Shown: positions 10,727 through 23,408 of the stretch, in pieces
Layout: each line of letters starts with the position of its first letter
How positions within the stretch are numbered: position 1 is the first letter of the stretch
Assembly (NCBI GenBank): GCA_902628565.1
Contig: CACONR010000003.1
Coordinates: 30,722 to 94,721 of the forward strand
DNA length: 64,000 nt
Direction: 5' to 3'
DNA from: an uncultured Pelagibacteraceae bacterium
GTDB lineage: Bacteria; Pseudomonadota; Alphaproteobacteria; Pelagibacterales; Pelagibacteraceae
Program-made: the position numbers and the translations under genes
Notes under the pieces: generated by a model
What the model was told of the DNA's origin: nothing
The model's input: only the letters and a program-made list of their open reading frames with translations
The model's database searches: none

Positions 10727-11881
10727 ATGTCATCTAATTTAAATGTTTTGCAAGTAATCCCAAAATTAGGTTACGGAGGTGCAGAAACTGGTTGCTATGA
10801 TATTGCACATTTTTTACCTGAAAATAATTGTAAATCTTACATTGTTACAAGTGGTGGAGAGTTAACTAAATTTGTTGATAAAAAAAAAGTAAAATTAATA
10901 AGGCTTCCTGTTCATAGCAAAAATCCATTATTGATTTTGATAAATTCGATTATCTTAATAGCAATAATTTTGATTTTTAACATTTCAATTGTTCACGCAA
11001 GAAGTCGAGCACCAGCTTGGTCGTGTTTATTTGCAACAAAATTAACTAGAAGAAAGTTTGTTACTACATTTCATGGGACTTATAATTTTAGAGGTAGATT
11101 AAAAAAATTTTATAATTCAGTAATGGTAAGGTCAGATTTAGTAATAGCAGGATCAAACTTTATCTTTTCACATATTCAAGAGAATTATCAGGAATTCTTG
11201 AATTCTAAAAAAAAATTTTTAGTAATTTTTAGGGGCATAAATGTAGATTATTTTGATCCAACAACCAAAATTGAAGCTGATGAAAAAAAACTTTTAAATG
11301 AGTGGAATATTAGTGATGAAAAAAAAATAATTCTCATGCCAGGTCGACTTACGTCATGGAAAGGCCAAGAATTATTTATTGAGGCAATAAATTTAGTTAA
11401 AATTGAATTAGGATACGAAGCATTTCATGCTGTAATATTAGGCAGTGATCAGGGAAGAGATTCTTACAAAGAAAAACTTATCAAATTAACTGAAAGGTAT
11501 AATCTGACCAATCAAGTAAAATTTATTGAACATTGTAAGGATATGGCATTAGCTTATAGTGTTTCTGATTTTATAGTTTCAGCATCAATTGAACCCGAAG
11601 CTTTTGGAAGAGTTGCGGTAGAGGCACAATCTATGGAAAAAATAATCATTGCTAGTAATATTGGAGGATCAAATGAGACAATTTTAAACGAAAAAACTGG
11701 TTTATTATTTGAATCTGGTGACGCTGGCTCCTTAAGTAAAAAAATCATTCAAGCAATGACAATGGATGAAACTTCCTTAAAATTAATGGGTAAGGAGGGA
11801 AGAAAAAACATTATAAAAAAATTTAATGTTGAAAAAATGTGTTTTTCTACTTATTCAGAGTATAAGAGATTACTAAATTAA
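10727..11881 (+). CDS. glycosyltransferase family 4
   Basis: GYGGAETGCYD N-terminus; PGRLTSWKGQ and EPEAFGRVAVEAQSM. Confidence 0.9.
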   Translation: MSSNLNVLQVIPKLGYGGAETGCYDIAHFLPENNCKSYIVTSGGELTKFVDKKKVKLIRLPVHSKNPLLILINSIILIAIILIFNISIVHARSRAPAWSCLFATKLTRRKFVTTFHGTYNFRGRLKKFYNSVMVRSDLVIAGSNFIFSHIQENYQEFLNSKKKFLVIFRGINVDYFDPTTKIEADEKKLLNEWNISDEKKIILMPGRLTSWKGQELFIEAINLVKIELGYEAFHAVILGSDQGRDSYKEKLIKLTERYNLTNQVKFIEHCKDMALAYSVSDFIVSASIEPEAFGRVAVEAQSMEKIIIASNIGGSNETILNEKTGLLFESGDAGSLSKKIIQAMTMDETSLKLMGKEGRKNIIKKFNVEKMCFSTYSEYKRLLN

Positions 11882-13804
11882 ATGCCTATAATTACTTTAC
11901 CAGACGGAAACAATTTAGATTTTCCTAAAAAAGTTACAGGCCTAGAGATTGCTGAAAAAATTAGCAAATCATTAGCAAAACAAGCCTTAATAATGAGTGT
12001 GAATGGAGAATTAAAAGATTTATATTTTTCGATTGACAAAAATTGTTCCGTTAAAATTTTTACAGCAAAAGACCCAGAGGGTTTAGAGGTTATTAGACAT
12101 GACGCTGCACATATCATGGCTATGGCAGTTCAAGAATTATATCCAGGCACCCAAGTTACTATTGGACCAGTTATAGAAAATGGATTTTATTATGACTTTG
12201 CCAGACAGGAACCTTTTACAGATGACGATCTCAAAAAAATTGAAGAAAGGATGTCAGAAATAATTGATAAAGACTTAAAAACAAGACGAGAAGTATGGGA
12301 AAGAGATAAAGCAATTAAGCATTTTAAAAAAATTGGAGAAAAATATAAGGCTGAAATTATTGAGAGTATTCCGGAAACTGAGGAACTTTCAGTCTATCAT
12401 CATGGTGATACTTGGTATGATTTATGTAGAGGACCTCATTTAGTATCATCTAGTAAAATTGGTAAGGCCTTTAAACTCACAAAAGTTTCAGGCGCATATT
12501 GGCGAGGTGACTCAAAAAATGAAATGCTTCAAAGGATCTACGGAACAAGTTGGGCCTCCCAGAAAGATTTAGACGATTATTTAAAAAGAATTGAAGAGGC
12601 AGAAAAAAGAGATCATCGTAAATTGGGCAAAGAAATGGATTTGTTTCATTTTAGAGAAGAAAGTCCAGGATCTGTTTTTTGGCATGAGAAAGGTTGGACT
12701 TTATTTCAAAAATTAATTAATTACATGAGAGCTAAACAGGACTTAGCCGGATACAAAGAGGTGAATACACCAGAGGTATTAGACAGATTATTGTGGGAAA
12801 AATCAGGACATTGGGAAAAATATGGGGAAAATATGTATACCTCAGAAACTCCTGATGAAAAAGTTTTTGCAATTAAACCAATGAATTGCCCTGGACATAT
12901 ACAAGTTTTTAATCAAGGTCTTAAAAGTTATCGAGATTTACCTTTAAGAATTACTGAGTTTGGAAAAGTTCATAGATATGAACCATCTGGTGCTTTACAT
13001 GGATTATTAAGAGTAAGAGCATTCACTCAAGATGATGCTCATATTTTTTGCTCCGAAGATCAAATTACAAGTGAATGTTTAAATGTTACAAATTTGATAT
13101 TAGAAATTTATAAAGATCTAGGTTTCGAAAATGTAATTCTGAAATATGCCGATAGGCCAGAGGTAAGAGTTGGTGAGGATGAAATTTGGGACAAGGCTGA
13201 AGCATCTTTGTTAAAGGCAGTCAAAGCTTCTAAACTTGAGTATAGTATAAATAAAGGTGAGGGAGCATTTTATGGTCCAAAAATAGAATTTGTTTTAAGA
13301 GATGCAATAGGAAGAGATTGGCAATGTGGAACAGTTCAAGTTGATTTAAATTTACCAGGTAGACTAGATGCATCATACGTAGATAAAGATGGCACTAAGA
13401 AAGTTCCTGTTATGTTACATCGTGCATTATTTGGATCACTTGAGAGATTTATAGGTATACTGATTGAAAACTATGCTGGAAAATTTCCATTTTGGATATC
13501 TCCGCTACAAACAGTTGTTATACCTATTTCCGAAGACTTCGAAGAATACGCAAAAAAAGTTTCCAATAAGATAAGAGAAGTTGGTATTACATCAATGGTT
13601 GATTTAAAAAATCATAATTTAAATTATAAAATAAGAGATCATTCATTAGCAAAAATACCTCTTTTAATAATTTGTGGTAAAAAAGAAGTTGACAGTAACT
13701 CAGTAACCATTAGAAGGTTGGATTCAAATAAACAAGAAAATATGGAACTAAACTCATTTCTAAAAAAATTTTCTGCTTTAAATAAAGCACCTTCAAATAT
13801 TTAA
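11882..13804 (+). CDS. thrS: threonyl-tRNA synthetase
   Basis: TGS domain, HDAAHIMAMAVQ, catalytic KPMNCPGHI..., upstream of infC. Confidence 0.97.
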   Translation: MPIITLPDGNNLDFPKKVTGLEIAEKISKSLAKQALIMSVNGELKDLYFSIDKNCSVKIFTAKDPEGLEVIRHDAAHIMAMAVQELYPGTQVTIGPVIENGFYYDFARQEPFTDDDLKKIEERMSEIIDKDLKTRREVWERDKAIKHFKKIGEKYKAEIIESIPETEELSVYHHGDTWYDLCRGPHLVSSSKIGKAFKLTKVSGAYWRGDSKNEMLQRIYGTSWASQKDLDDYLKRIEEAEKRDHRKLGKEMDLFHFREESPGSVFWHEKGWTLFQKLINYMRAKQDLAGYKEVNTPEVLDRLLWEKSGHWEKYGENMYTSETPDEKVFAIKPMNCPGHIQVFNQGLKSYRDLPLRITEFGKVHRYEPSGALHGLLRVRAFTQDDAHIFCSEDQITSECLNVTNLILEIYKDLGFENVILKYADRPEVRVGEDEIWDKAEASLLKAVKASKLEYSINKGEGAFYGPKIEFVLRDAIGRDWQCGTVQVDLNLPGRLDASYVDKDGTKKVPVMLHRALFGSLERFIGILIENYAGKFPFWISPLQTVVIPISEDFEEYAKKVSNKIREVGITSMVDLKNHNLNYKIRDHSLAKIPLLIICGKKEVDSNSVTIRRLDSNKQENMELNSFLKKFSALNKAPSNI

Positions 13805-14350
13805 GTGGCAGATTTTAAGCAAAACTATTTTCAAAGAAGGACCAAGGATCGTGGACCTCGATCAAATAACAGAATCTCCTCACCTGAGGTTCAAGTTATC
13901 GCAAGCGATGGAGAAAATTTAGGTGTGTTAAATACTAATGAGGCAATCACAATGGCAAAAAATCAAGGATTGGATTTAATCGAAATTGCCCCAAATGCCA
14001 ATCCCCCAGTTTGTAAAATTATGGACATGGGAAAATATAAATATGATGCGCAAAAAAAAGCGAACCTTGCAAAAAAGAAACAAAAAATAATTGCTTTAAA
14101 AGAAATTAAAATGAGACCAGTAACTGAAACGCATGATTATGAATTTAAAGTAAAAAATGCTAAAAAATTTATTGCTAAAGGTGATAAGGTGAAGTTTACC
14201 ATTAGGTTTAAAGGACGTGAACTTCAACACTCTCATTTAGGGAATGAATTGATGGCCAAAATTAAAGAAGATATGAAAGATATTGGTAAAGTTGAATTGC
14301 ACCCCAAGTTTGATGGGAAGCAAATGATTATGGTAATTCAACCTTTATAG
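13805..14350 (+). CDS. infC: translation initiation factor IF-3 (GTG start)
   Basis: DLIEIAPNANPPVCKIMDMGKYKYDAQKK; operon infC-rpmI-rplT. Confidence 0.96.
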   Translation: MADFKQNYFQRRTKDRGPRSNNRISSPEVQVIASDGENLGVLNTNEAITMAKNQGLDLIEIAPNANPPVCKIMDMGKYKYDAQKKANLAKKKQKIIALKEIKMRPVTETHDYEFKVKNAKKFIAKGDKVKFTIRFKGRELQHSHLGNELMAKIKEDMKDIGKVELHPKFDGKQMIMVIQPL

Positions 14351-14403
14351 GCTTTAATATAGGTTGTAAATTTTCAACATTCTTTGTATAACCTCGTCCA
14401 ATT

Positions 14404-14610
14404 ATGCCAAAATTAAAAACAAAAAGCTCAGCAAAAAAAAGATTTAAAATTTCAGCTAGAGGGAAAGTTATGATGGCTCAAGCTGGAAAGAGGCACGGCA
14501 TGATAAAAAGAACTAATTCTCAGATTAGAAAACTTAGGGGTACTACTGTGATGTCAAAACAAGATGGTAAGATTGTTAAATCGTATATGCCCTATAGCTT
14601 AAGAGGTTAA
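14404..14610 (+). CDS. rpmI: 50S ribosomal protein L35
   Basis: [15 protein letters not shown], position between infC and rplT. Confidence 0.97.
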   Translation: MPKLKTKSSAKKRFKISARGKVMMAQAGKRHGMIKRTNSQIRKLRGTTVMSKQDGKIVKSYMPYSLRG

Positions 14611-14611
14611 A

Positions 14612-14968
14612 ATGGCAAGAGTCAAAAGAGGTGTAACAAGCAGAGCTAAACATAAAAAAGTTTTAAAAGCTGTAAAAGGTCAGTGGGGAAGAAGAAAAAA
14701 TACTATCAGAGTTGCAAAGCAAGCTATGGAAAAAGCTATGCAATATGCATATAGAGATCGAAGAAATAAGAAAAGAGATTTCAAATCATTGTGGATACAA
14801 AGAATCAACGCGGGTGTAAGAGCTGAAGGTTTGACATATTCCAAGTTTATTTATGGTCTAAATAAATGTGGAATTAAAATTGATAGAAAAATTTTAGCTG
14901 AGATAGCCTATGATAGCCCAGAAGCCTTTAAAACTATTGTCCAAAAAGCACAATCTGCTTTAAATTAA
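14612..14968 (+). CDS. rplT: 50S ribosomal protein L20
   Basis: [38 protein letters not shown]. Confidence 0.98.
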   Translation: MARVKRGVTSRAKHKKVLKAVKGQWGRRKNTIRVAKQAMEKAMQYAYRDRRNKKRDFKSLWIQRINAGVRAEGLTYSKFIYGLNKCGIKIDRKILAEIAYDSPEAFKTIVQKAQSALN

Positions 14969-15011
14969 TCTTCACTATTGTTTTATTTCGCTGAAGAAAT
15001 AATCTGTAAAA

Positions 15012-16079
15012 ATGTCTGATCTAAAAAAAATAAGAGACGAGTTTATATCAAAATTAAAAGGTAAAATAGATCTAGCAGAACTAAATCAAATTAAATTAGA
15101 TCTATTTGGTAAAAACGGTTTGGTCTCATCTCAATTTAAAAAAATAGGTACTATTGATGTCTCAGAAAGAAAAAAATTTGCATCTGATTTGAATATAATT
15201 AAGGATGAACTTCAAGATCTTATTAATTTTAAAATAAACGAAATACAAAAAGCAAATATCAATGAAAAATTGGAAAAAGAAAAAATTGATGTTACTTTAC
15301 CAGAGCGATCATTTGTAAGGGGTAAAATTCATCCTGTATCACAAACAATTGATGAAATATCTTCTATATTTTCCGAAATAGGCTTCAGTGTAGAGGAAGG
15401 ACCGGATGTTGAAAATGAATATAACAATTTTACTGCTTTAAATACTCCAGACAATCATCCAGCAAGAGATATGCATGATACATTTTATCTTGATGATAAA
15501 AAAGAAAGATTGTTACGTACTCATACGTCTCCTGTTCAAATAAGAACAATGTTAAAAGACAAACCACCTTTTAAAATAATTGCACCTGGTAGAACATACA
15601 GATCAGATAGTGACCAAACACATTCACCAATGTTTCATCAAGTTGAAGGTCTTCATATAGACAAAAATATAAACATGGGTCATTTAAAAGGGTGTTTGAA
15701 TTATTTTATCAAAGAATTTTTTGAAGTTAAAAAAATAAAAATGAGATTTAGGCCAAGTCATTTTCCTTTCACAGAACCATCTGCCGAAGTTGATATTGGA
15801 TATGAAATCAAAGATGGAAAAATTGTTATAGGGGAAGGTGATCAGTGGCTAGAAATATTAGGTTGTGGGATGGTTCATCCAAATGTTTTAAAAAATGTAA
15901 AGGTAGATCCAACTAAGTTTCAAGGTTATGCGTTTGGAATAGGAATTGATAGACTGGCGATGTTAAAATATGGAATTAATGATCTTAGAGCTTTCTTTGA
16001 TTGTGATTATAGATGGTTAAATCATTTTGGATTTGATCCTTTGGACGTACCCACAAACTATAGAGGCTTAAGTAGATGA
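15012..16079 (+). CDS. pheS: phenylalanyl-tRNA synthetase alpha subunit
   Basis: [22 protein letters not shown], class II aaRS motifs. Confidence 0.97.
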   Translation: MSDLKKIRDEFISKLKGKIDLAELNQIKLDLFGKNGLVSSQFKKIGTIDVSERKKFASDLNIIKDELQDLINFKINEIQKANINEKLEKEKIDVTLPERSFVRGKIHPVSQTIDEISSIFSEIGFSVEEGPDVENEYNNFTALNTPDNHPARDMHDTFYLDDKKERLLRTHTSPVQIRTMLKDKPPFKIIAPGRTYRSDSDQTHSPMFHQVEGLHIDKNINMGHLKGCLNYFIKEFFEVKKIKMRFRPSHFPFTEPSAEVDIGYEIKDGKIVIGEGDQWLEILGCGMVHPNVLKNVKVDPTKFQGYAFGIGIDRLAMLKYGINDLRAFFDCDYRWLNHFGFDPLDVPTNYRGLSR

Positions 16080-18481
16080 AAATCACATTTGATTGGTTAA
16101 AAGATCATTTAAAAACTAATTTGAAAGAAAAAAATCTTTTAGAAAAACTTACCAATATAGGACTAGAGGTAGAAAGTGTGGAAAGCCTTTCATCTGATAA
16201 TCAATTATTTAAAGTTGCAAAAATTATCAAGATAGAAAAACATCCAAACGCAGACCGACTTAAAGTTTGTGATGTAAACATCGGTGAGAAAGAGCTTAAA
16301 AAAGTTGTGTGTGGTGCCACCAATGCGAACGAAGGACTTATTACCATATACGCACCTCCAGGTGCAACTATCCCAAAAACTAACACAAAATTAGAAATAG
16401 TAAAAATTAGAGGCGTAACTTCTTACGGAATGCTTTGCTCTGAGTCTGAGTTAAATTTATCTGATGAAAGTGATGGTATTACCGAATTATCAAAAAAATA
16501 TGAAAAAAATATTGGTAAAAGTTATTTTTCAAAATCGAAATCTAATATTATTGATTTATCTATTACACCTAATCGACCAGATTGTCTTGGTGTAAAGGGA
16601 ATAGCTAGAGATCTTGCCGCTTCAGGTTTTGGACGGCTAATAGTATCTAAAGAAAAACAAATTAAATTAAAAACAAAACAAACTTTAAAAGTTAAGATTA
16701 ATAAGGAGAAAGGACAAGGATGTAGTGCTTTTGGAAGTTGTTTAATCAAAAATGTGAAAAATAATGAGAGTCCTCAATGGCTCAAAGATAAACTAATTTC
16801 AGTTGGTCAAAAACCTATTTCAGCTATTGTTGATGTAACAAATTATGTAATGCTTGATATTAATCGACCATTACACGCATATGATGCTGACAAAATTGAA
16901 AAAGGGATAATCGTAAGAAACTCAAAGTCTGGAGAAGAATTTACAGCACTGGACAATAAAATTTATAAGTTAGAAAAAGGTATGTGTGTCATTAGTGATA
17001 ACAAAGGAGTTTTAGGATTAGGTGGAATTATTGGAGGCACAAGAACAGCCACAGAATTTGATACAAAAAATATATTATTAGAGTCTGCTTATTTCGATCC
17101 AAGATCAATTAGAAATACGGCAAAAAAATTGAATTTAGATACAGATGCAAAATTTAGATTTGAAAGAGGAATTGATCCATTATCTATCGAAACTGGTTTA
17201 AAGAAAGCAGCATCACTAATTCAAGAAATTTGTGGTGGCGAGGTTAGTAAAATCGATATACAAAAAATTGAGTCTTATAAAACCAAAACTATAAACTTTG
17301 ATGTAAATTCTTTTGAAAATATAGTTGGATTTAAAATTTCTGAAAAGGAAATGAAAAGAATTTTGACTGATCTTGGTTTTATAATTAAAAAAGAAAAAAA
17401 TTTTTTAAAGTTGAAAGTTCCATCTTGGAGACCAGATATTTCACAGCAAATAGATATTATTGAAGAATTGGTAAGAATAAGTGGTTATGATAAAATAAAA
17501 ACATTAGATCCAATTAAGGAGAGATCTAAATCTACTTTAACTAAAACTCAAAGATTATTCCATTTCTTACAAAGAGCAATTGCTTCAAAGGGTTATTTAG
17601 AGACAATAACATGGTCATTTACAGATCAAAGTTATAACGATCACTTTAGAGAAACTAATAAAGAGGTAAAAATTGTAAACCCTATAAGTTCTGAATTGGG
17701 AGTTTTAAGAAATTCCATATTTTCAAATTTAATTATGTATATGAGTAAAAATTTAGATAGAGGCTTTAAAGATTTATCTATATTTGAGATAGGTCCTGTT
17801 TTTACTGGTTCAAATCCAGGTGAACAAAAGATAGTAGTTTGTGGTTTGTCAGCAGGAAAAAAATCAAGACTTTCTTGGATCGATAAAGAGAGAAATATTG
17901 ATTTATTTGATGCAAAAAGAGATGTGGTGCAAACTTTGAACGAAGCAGGTTATAATTCTGATCAATTTTTTATTGATAGCAAAACACCCAATTATTATCA
18001 TCCAGGGAAGTCTGGTAGAATTTTCTTAGATCATAGTAAAGATAAAGTTGCTGCTTGCTTTGGTGAAATTCATCCCAATATCCTGAAAAAAATTGATATT
18101 AAAACTGATAATTTAATTGGTTTTGAAATCTTTTTAGAAAATTTAAAACTTCCAAGACAAACATTTAAAGATCAAAAATTGAAGTTTTCTGTATCGGATT
18201 TTCAAAAATCAGAGCGAGATTTTGCATTTGTCGTTAATAAAGATGTAGAAGCACAAGAGTTAATAAGTGTAATTTCTAATGTGAATCCAAATCTTATTAG
18301 CAATATAAAAGTTTTTGATGTTTATGAAGGTGGAAATATCCCAGATAACCAAAAGTCTATAGCTATCAGCATCACAATTCAGTCATCAGAAAAAACTTTG
18401 AACGACAAGGATTTAGAGAAAATTAATAATTCAATCATCGAAGCAGTAGAAAATAAAACTGGTGCTAAAATTAGATCTTAA
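16076..18481 (+). CDS. pheT: phenylalanyl-tRNA synthetase beta subunit
   Basis: tRNA-binding domain at N-terminus, B3/B4 and FDX-ACB C-terminus; ATGA overlap with pheS. Confidence 0.97.
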   Translation: MKITFDWLKDHLKTNLKEKNLLEKLTNIGLEVESVESLSSDNQLFKVAKIIKIEKHPNADRLKVCDVNIGEKELKKVVCGATNANEGLITIYAPPGATIPKTNTKLEIVKIRGVTSYGMLCSESELNLSDESDGITELSKKYEKNIGKSYFSKSKSNIIDLSITPNRPDCLGVKGIARDLAASGFGRLIVSKEKQIKLKTKQTLKVKINKEKGQGCSAFGSCLIKNVKNNESPQWLKDKLISVGQKPISAIVDVTNYVMLDINRPLHAYDADKIEKGIIVRNSKSGEEFTALDNKIYKLEKGMCVISDNKGVLGLGGIIGGTRTATEFDTKNILLESAYFDPRSIRNTAKKLNLDTDAKFRFERGIDPLSIETGLKKAASLIQEICGGEVSKIDIQKIESYKTKTINFDVNSFENIVGFKISEKEMKRILTDLGFIIKKEKNFLKLKVPSWRPDISQQIDIIEELVRISGYDKIKTLDPIKERSKSTLTKTQRLFHFLQRAIASKGYLETITWSFTDQSYNDHFRETNKEVKIVNPISSELGVLRNSIFSNLIMYMSKNLDRGFKDLSIFEIGPVFTGSNPGEQKIVVCGLSAGKKSRLSWIDKERNIDLFDAKRDVVQTLNEAGYNSDQFFIDSKTPNYYHPGKSGRIFLDHSKDKVAACFGEIHPNILKKIDIKTDNLIGFEIFLENLKLPRQTFKDQKLKFSVSDFQKSERDFAFVVNKDVEAQELISVISNVNPNLISNIKVFDVYEGGNIPDNQKSIAISITIQSSEKTLNDKDLEKINNSIIEAVENKTGAKIRS

Positions 18482-18488
18482 AATTTAA

Positions 18489-20297
18489 ATGAGCACAATC
18501 AATAATATAAGAAATTTTGCAATCATTGCTCATATTGATCATGGGAAATCTACAATAGCTGATAGAATAATTCATCAATGTGGTGGTTTGACAGAGAGAG
18601 AAATGAAATCGCAAGTACTTGATTCTATGGAAATAGAGAGAGAAAGAGGCATCACAATAAAAGCACAAACAGTAAAATTAAACTATAAAGCAAAAAATGG
18701 GAAAGATTATATTTTAAATATTATAGATACTCCTGGTCATGTAGATTTTAGTTATGAGGTAAGTAGATCTTTGTATGCCTGTGAAGGATCAATACTGATT
18801 GTAGATAGCACCCAAGGTGTTGAAGCTCAAACACTTGCTAATGTTTATCAGGCTTTAGACATTAATCATGAAATTATTCCTATCTTAAACAAAATAGATT
18901 TACCTGCTTCTGATTTAGATAGAACAAAAAAACAAATCGAAGATGTTATAGGAATTGATACTGAAAATGCAATTCCATGTTCAGGAAAGACAGGAGAAGG
19001 CATAAATAATATTCTAGAGCAAATTATTGATCAATTACCAAGCCCAAAAGGTGACTCTGATAAAGACTTAAAATGTTTATTAGTTGATAGTTGGTATGAC
19101 ACTTATTTAGGTGTCGTAATCTTAGTAAGAGTAATTAACGGTAAACTTTTAAAAAATATGAAAATTAAAATGCTTTCTACTAATCAAGATTATATAGTTG
19201 AAAAAGTTGGAGTTTTTACTCCAAAGGCAAAAGATATAGATGAATTAAATACTGGGGAAATAGGTTTTATTACTACAGGAATTAAAGTTCTTTCAGAGAC
19301 AAAAGTTGGTGACACTATCTGTGATGCAACGAAACCGCCTGTAAATGCATTGCCTGGGTTTAAACCAAGTAAACCTGTAGTTTTTTGTGGGTTGTTTCCT
19401 GTCGATAGTTCTGAGTATCAAAAATTAAAAGATGGGTTAGCTAAATTACAATTAAATGACGCAAGTTTTTCATATGAAGCAGAATCATCATCAGCTCTAG
19501 GATTAGGATTTAGATGTGGATTTTTAGGTCTCTTACATCTTGAAATCATCACTGAAAGATTAGAAAGAGAGTTTGACGTAAACTTATTAACAACCACGCC
19601 TGGAGTAGTTTATAAAGTTAAATTAAATAATGGTAAAAATATTGATTTACAAAATCCATCAACTCTTCCTGATCCAACAATTATTAGTTCAATTGAGGAG
19701 CCCTGGATCAAAGCAACCATAATTACTCCAGACGAATACCTGGGTTCAATAATCAAATTATGTCAGGATAAAAGAGGAATTCAAACTAATCTTTCATATT
19801 CAGGTAACAGAGCTGTATTAAATTATGAATTACCATTAAATGAAGTAGTTTTTGATTTTAATGACAGAATAAAATCTATGACTAGTGGTTATGCAAGTTT
19901 TGATTATGAAATTTTAGAGCATAGAGAGGGAGATTTGGTAAAGCTTAGCATTTTAGTTAATAGTGAACCAGTAGATGCACTGGCCATGATGATACATAAA
20001 GATTTTGCCCAAAAAACTGGAAGAGAAGTTTGTGAAAAATTAAAAGATTTGATACCTAGGCATAATTTTATGATTCCTGTACAAGCTGCAATTGGTGGTA
20101 AAATAATCGCAAGAGAGACAATTAAGGGATTTAAGAAAGATGTTTTGACAAAGATTCATGGTGGTGGAGCAACAGATAGAAAAAGAAAACTTTTAGAAAA
20201 ACAAAAAAAGGGAAAAGCAAGATCTAAACAATTTGGCAAAGTGGAAATCCCACAAGAAGCCTTTATAGGAGTTTTAAAAATAAAAGGCACCAAATGA
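18489..20297 (+). CDS. lepA: elongation factor 4 (LepA)
   Basis: GTPase motifs [32 protein letters not shown]-terminal LepA domain. Confidence 0.97.
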   Translation: MSTINNIRNFAIIAHIDHGKSTIADRIIHQCGGLTEREMKSQVLDSMEIERERGITIKAQTVKLNYKAKNGKDYILNIIDTPGHVDFSYEVSRSLYACEGSILIVDSTQGVEAQTLANVYQALDINHEIIPILNKIDLPASDLDRTKKQIEDVIGIDTENAIPCSGKTGEGINNILEQIIDQLPSPKGDSDKDLKCLLVDSWYDTYLGVVILVRVINGKLLKNMKIKMLSTNQDYIVEKVGVFTPKAKDIDELNTGEIGFITTGIKVLSETKVGDTICDATKPPVNALPGFKPSKPVVFCGLFPVDSSEYQKLKDGLAKLQLNDASFSYEAESSSALGLGFRCGFLGLLHLEIITERLEREFDVNLLTTTPGVVYKVKLNNGKNIDLQNPSTLPDPTIISSIEEPWIKATIITPDEYLGSIIKLCQDKRGIQTNLSYSGNRAVLNYELPLNEVVFDFNDRIKSMTSGYASFDYEILEHREGDLVKLSILVNSEPVDALAMMIHKDFAQKTGREVCEKLKDLIPRHNFMIPVQAAIGGKIIARETIKGFKKDVLTKIHGGGATDRKRKLLEKQKKGKARSKQFGKVEIPQEAFIGVLKIKGTK

Positions 20298-21100
20298 AAA
20301 TTTACGATTGTTTTATATTTTTTAATGAAAATTTATTAACTGAAATAAGATTTAACATATTGGATAAATATGTAGACTATTTTGTAATTTGTGAGTCTTA
20401 TTATGATCATAGAGGTAACATTAAGGGATATCTTTTTGATCATAAAAAATTTGAGAGTTTTAGTCATAAAATCATTTATTTAAAAATTGACAATTTTCCC
20501 AAAAGTTTAGGAATTTGGGAAAGGCAAGATTATCAAAGAAATTTTCTTATGAATGGATTAAAAGATACTCAGCCAGATGATTTAATAATATATTCAGATG
20601 CTGATGAAATTATTAATCCTGATGTCATAAGTGATATATCAAGTATTGGTGATAATATAGCTATTTGCGAACAATATTGTTTTTATTACAAATTAAATTT
20701 GTTGTCAGAGCAATATAAAGATGTTTGGGAAGGTAGTCGTGTTTCAAAATTTAAAAATTTGAAATCTTTTAGTTGGTTAAGACTTATTGCAAAAAAAAAT
20801 TTGAAATATAGCTTTTTAAGATTTGATAAATTTAAGAAAATAAAAGTAATTAATAAGGCTGGTTGGCATTTTTCATATTTAATGTCTGAGGAAGATATTC
20901 AGAAAAAGATTAAAGCATGGACACACTCCGAATTAGATACTATTGAAAATAATAATTTAGAGACAATAAGAAAAAGAGTAAAAGAAAAGAAAGATCTTTT
21001 TGGCAGGAATATTAAATTTTCAAAATTGGAGTTTAGTAAACAATTTTTTCCAGAATATTTAATAAAAAATCAAAATTTTTATAGAAATTGGATTATATAA
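20294..21100 (+). CDS. glycosyltransferase family 17-like
   Basis: [47 protein letters not shown] resemble GT17. Confidence 0.8.
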   Translation: MKIYDCFIFFNENLLTEIRFNILDKYVDYFVICESYYDHRGNIKGYLFDHKKFESFSHKIIYLKIDNFPKSLGIWERQDYQRNFLMNGLKDTQPDDLIIYSDADEIINPDVISDISSIGDNIAICEQYCFYYKLNLLSEQYKDVWEGSRVSKFKNLKSFSWLRLIAKKNLKYSFLRFDKFKKIKVINKAGWHFSYLMSEEDIQKKIKAWTHSELDTIENNNLETIRKRVKEKKDLFGRNIKFSKLEFSKQFFPEYLIKNQNFYRNWII

Positions 21101-22037
21101 CTTTTTTTTTAATACAACTTTTAACTATTTCATAAATGCTAAATTCGAAATTAAAATTTAATATTTTTCTTAGTCTTTGATTGTTACTTAAAGTATAGTT
21201 GTAGTTACCTAATTTATATAATTTTTTTTTGTAAAGAATTTTTTTTTTTGTTTGTTTTTCAAAGATTTTAATTATTTTATCCAAGTAGATTAACTCTCCT
21301 CTTCCTACATTCATAGTATATGTGCCAATATTGTTTTTTTTTAAAATCTTTAATACAATATTTAAAAAATCTTTTATATGAACAAAGTCTCTTCCAGGGA
21401 AAACTAACTTTTTTCTCTTCTTCACAAGATTTATTTTAAATAAAATTTTTTTTCTGGATGCTTCAGTTATTACGGGCATGATCCTTCTAAACTTGTTTTT
21501 AAATTCAAAAAATTCTTTTTTATTTATATAACCAGCTATATTAAATAATCTTAATATGTAACAAATTTTGAATTTATTTTTTAGATATTTTTCAATTATA
21601 GATTTTGTTTTACCGTAATAATTTCTTGGTTTATTTTTTTGTCTTTCAGATATTGCTTTAACTATATTTGAATTAAAGTTATAGACATTGGAACTTGATA
21701 AAAAAATAAATTTTTTTACTTTATTCTTAAAACAAATATCAATAAATTTTTTTGTTTTTTCAATATTATTTATAAAATAAATTTTTTTATTTTTTTCTGA
21801 TTCTGGTGGAAAGCTATAAGCTGCAGCATGTACAACAGTATGAATTTTTTTTGAAGAAATTAAAGATGAAACAACTTGTGAACTAATATCAGTTTTTAAA
21901 AATCTTTTTTTATTAATAATATTTTTTGAATGTGATCTAGAAAAATTGTCAATTCCAAAATAAGGTATTCTTTTTAACTCTAAAATTTCACAAATGTGGA
22001 ATCCTATATATCCAGTGCACCCTGTAACAAGTATCAT
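21093..22037 (-). CDS. NAD-dependent epimerase/dehydratase (extended SDR)
   Basis: N-terminal MILVTGCTGYIGFHICE; YYGKTKSIIEKYL active-site YxxxK; GRDFVHIKD. Confidence 0.88.
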   Translation of the reverse strand: MILVTGCTGYIGFHICEILELKRIPYFGIDNFSRSHSKNIINKKRFLKTDISSQVVSSLISSKKIHTVVHAAAYSFPPESEKNKKIYFINNIEKTKKFIDICFKNKVKKFIFLSSSNVYNFNSNIVKAISERQKNKPRNYYGKTKSIIEKYLKNKFKICYILRLFNIAGYINKKEFFEFKNKFRRIMPVITEASRKKILFKINLVKKRKKLVFPGRDFVHIKDFLNIVLKILKKNNIGTYTMNVGRGELIYLDKIIKIFEKQTKKKILYKKKLYKLGNYNYTLSNNQRLRKILNFNFEFSIYEIVKSCIKKKVI

Positions 22038-22063
22038 TTTAATTTTAATATTTTTTTAATATA

Positions 22064-22753
22064 GTGATTCATATGTTTTTTTTGAAGCTAAAATATCTCA
22101 TACATTTCTATAAATCTAAAGTGCTTAAAAAAAGATGCAAAAAAAACTACGCTGATCAGAAAAAAAAATTTGAACAAGGATTGAATAAAAAAAAATTTTC
22201 ACAAAAATGGTTTCTAAATAATTTTGAAATTTTTAATTTTTTTTTACCAAAAGACAAGAATGCAGAATTTGATTACTTAGAAGTAGGCTGTTTCGAAGGA
22301 CTATCATCATTTTATATATTATCTGAATATAAATCTGTTAATGCTTTTTTTTTAGATATATGGGACATGCCAAATTCTAATAGCAAAACACTCTCACATA
22401 ATTTTGAGAAAATAGAAAAAACTTTTGATCAAAATCTTTTAGGATTTAATTTTAAAAAAATTAAAAATGATTCAGTAATTTCTATGAGAAATTTGTTAAA
22501 ACAAAATATTCAATTTGATTTTATTTATATTGATGGATCTCATAATGGTGAAGATATTTTATCAGATGCAATTGAAGCATTTAAGATACTTAAAGTTAAT
22601 GGACTTATATTCTTTGATGATTTTTTGCAACATGACGATAATAGAATTTTACAATCATATGAAGGTATTGAAAAATTTTTGTCACTATATTCTGACTATT
22701 TGATAATTGAATATTTTCAAAATAATCTAGTTGTAAGGAAAAAAGTTAACTAA
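22064..22753 (+). CDS. class I SAM-dependent methyltransferase
   Basis: YLEVGCFEGLSSFYIL, FIYIDGSHNGEDILSDAIEAFKILKVNGLIFFDD. Confidence 0.75.
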   Translation: MIHMFFLKLKYLIHFYKSKVLKKRCKKNYADQKKKFEQGLNKKKFSQKWFLNNFEIFNFFLPKDKNAEFDYLEVGCFEGLSSFYILSEYKSVNAFFLDIWDMPNSNSKTLSHNFEKIEKTFDQNLLGFNFKKIKNDSVISMRNLLKQNIQFDFIYIDGSHNGEDILSDAIEAFKILKVNGLIFFDDFLQHDDNRILQSYEGIEKFLSLYSDYLIIEYFQNNLVVRKKVN

Positions 22754-22760
22754 ATTTTAA

Positions 22761-23408
22761 ATGAAAAAAATTATAATAGAAACTATCAAGAAATTTATTT
22801 TTAATAACACTCCCTTTGGAGCTCCAAGTTATTCTTATAATTTAGAACCAATTCAACTTTCTGAAATAATTGTTTCAATAGAAAAAATTAAGGACTTAAA
22901 AGGATCAATATGTGAAATCGGTGTAGCACGTGGCATGACCTCAAGATTTATCTGTGAACATTTAGAAATACAAAATTATGAGGAAAAGTTGTATTGCATA
23001 GATACTTTCACATCTTTTGAAAAGGAAGATATTGAATTTGAAATAAAAAATAGAAAAAAAAATAAAAAAGATTTAATTGGATTTAGTTATAATAATTTTA
23101 AAAAATGGAAAAAAAATTTTGCAAAATTTGATTTTGTTAAACCAATAAAAACTGATGTTAAAAAATTTGATTTTAAATCTATCTCTCCAATAAAGCTCGT
23201 TATCTTAGATGTTGATCTCTACAAACCAACACTGATAGCACTTAATAATTTAAAAGAGTGCATGGTTTCAGGAGGAATAATAATGGTAGATGACGTAAAA
23301 GATAATAATATGTGGGATGGAGCTTATCAAGCTTTTAATGAATTTGTAAAATCCAACTCTTATGAATACAAAATTGTTGGAAACAAATGCGGGATAATTA
23401 ATTTTTAA
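22761..23408 (+). CDS. TylF/macrocin O-methyltransferase-like protein
   Basis: GSICEIGVARGMTSRFI, LVILDVDLYKPTLIALNNLKECMVSGGIIMVDD. Confidence 0.75.
   Translation: MKKIIIETIKKFIFNNTPFGAPSYSYNLEPIQLSEIIVSIEKIKDLKGSICEIGVARGMTSRFICEHLEIQNYEEKLYCIDTFTSFEKEDIEFEIKNRKKNKKDLIGFSYNNFKKWKKNFAKFDFVKPIKTDVKKFDFKSISPIKLVILDVDLYKPTLIALNNLKECMVSGGIIMVDDVKDNNMWDGAYQAFNEFVKSNSYEYKIVGNKCGIINF

Noticed and set aside
22515-22703. Alternative-frame ORF within the methyltransferase
   Set aside because: Out-of-frame overlap with a CDS with recognisable SAM motifs.
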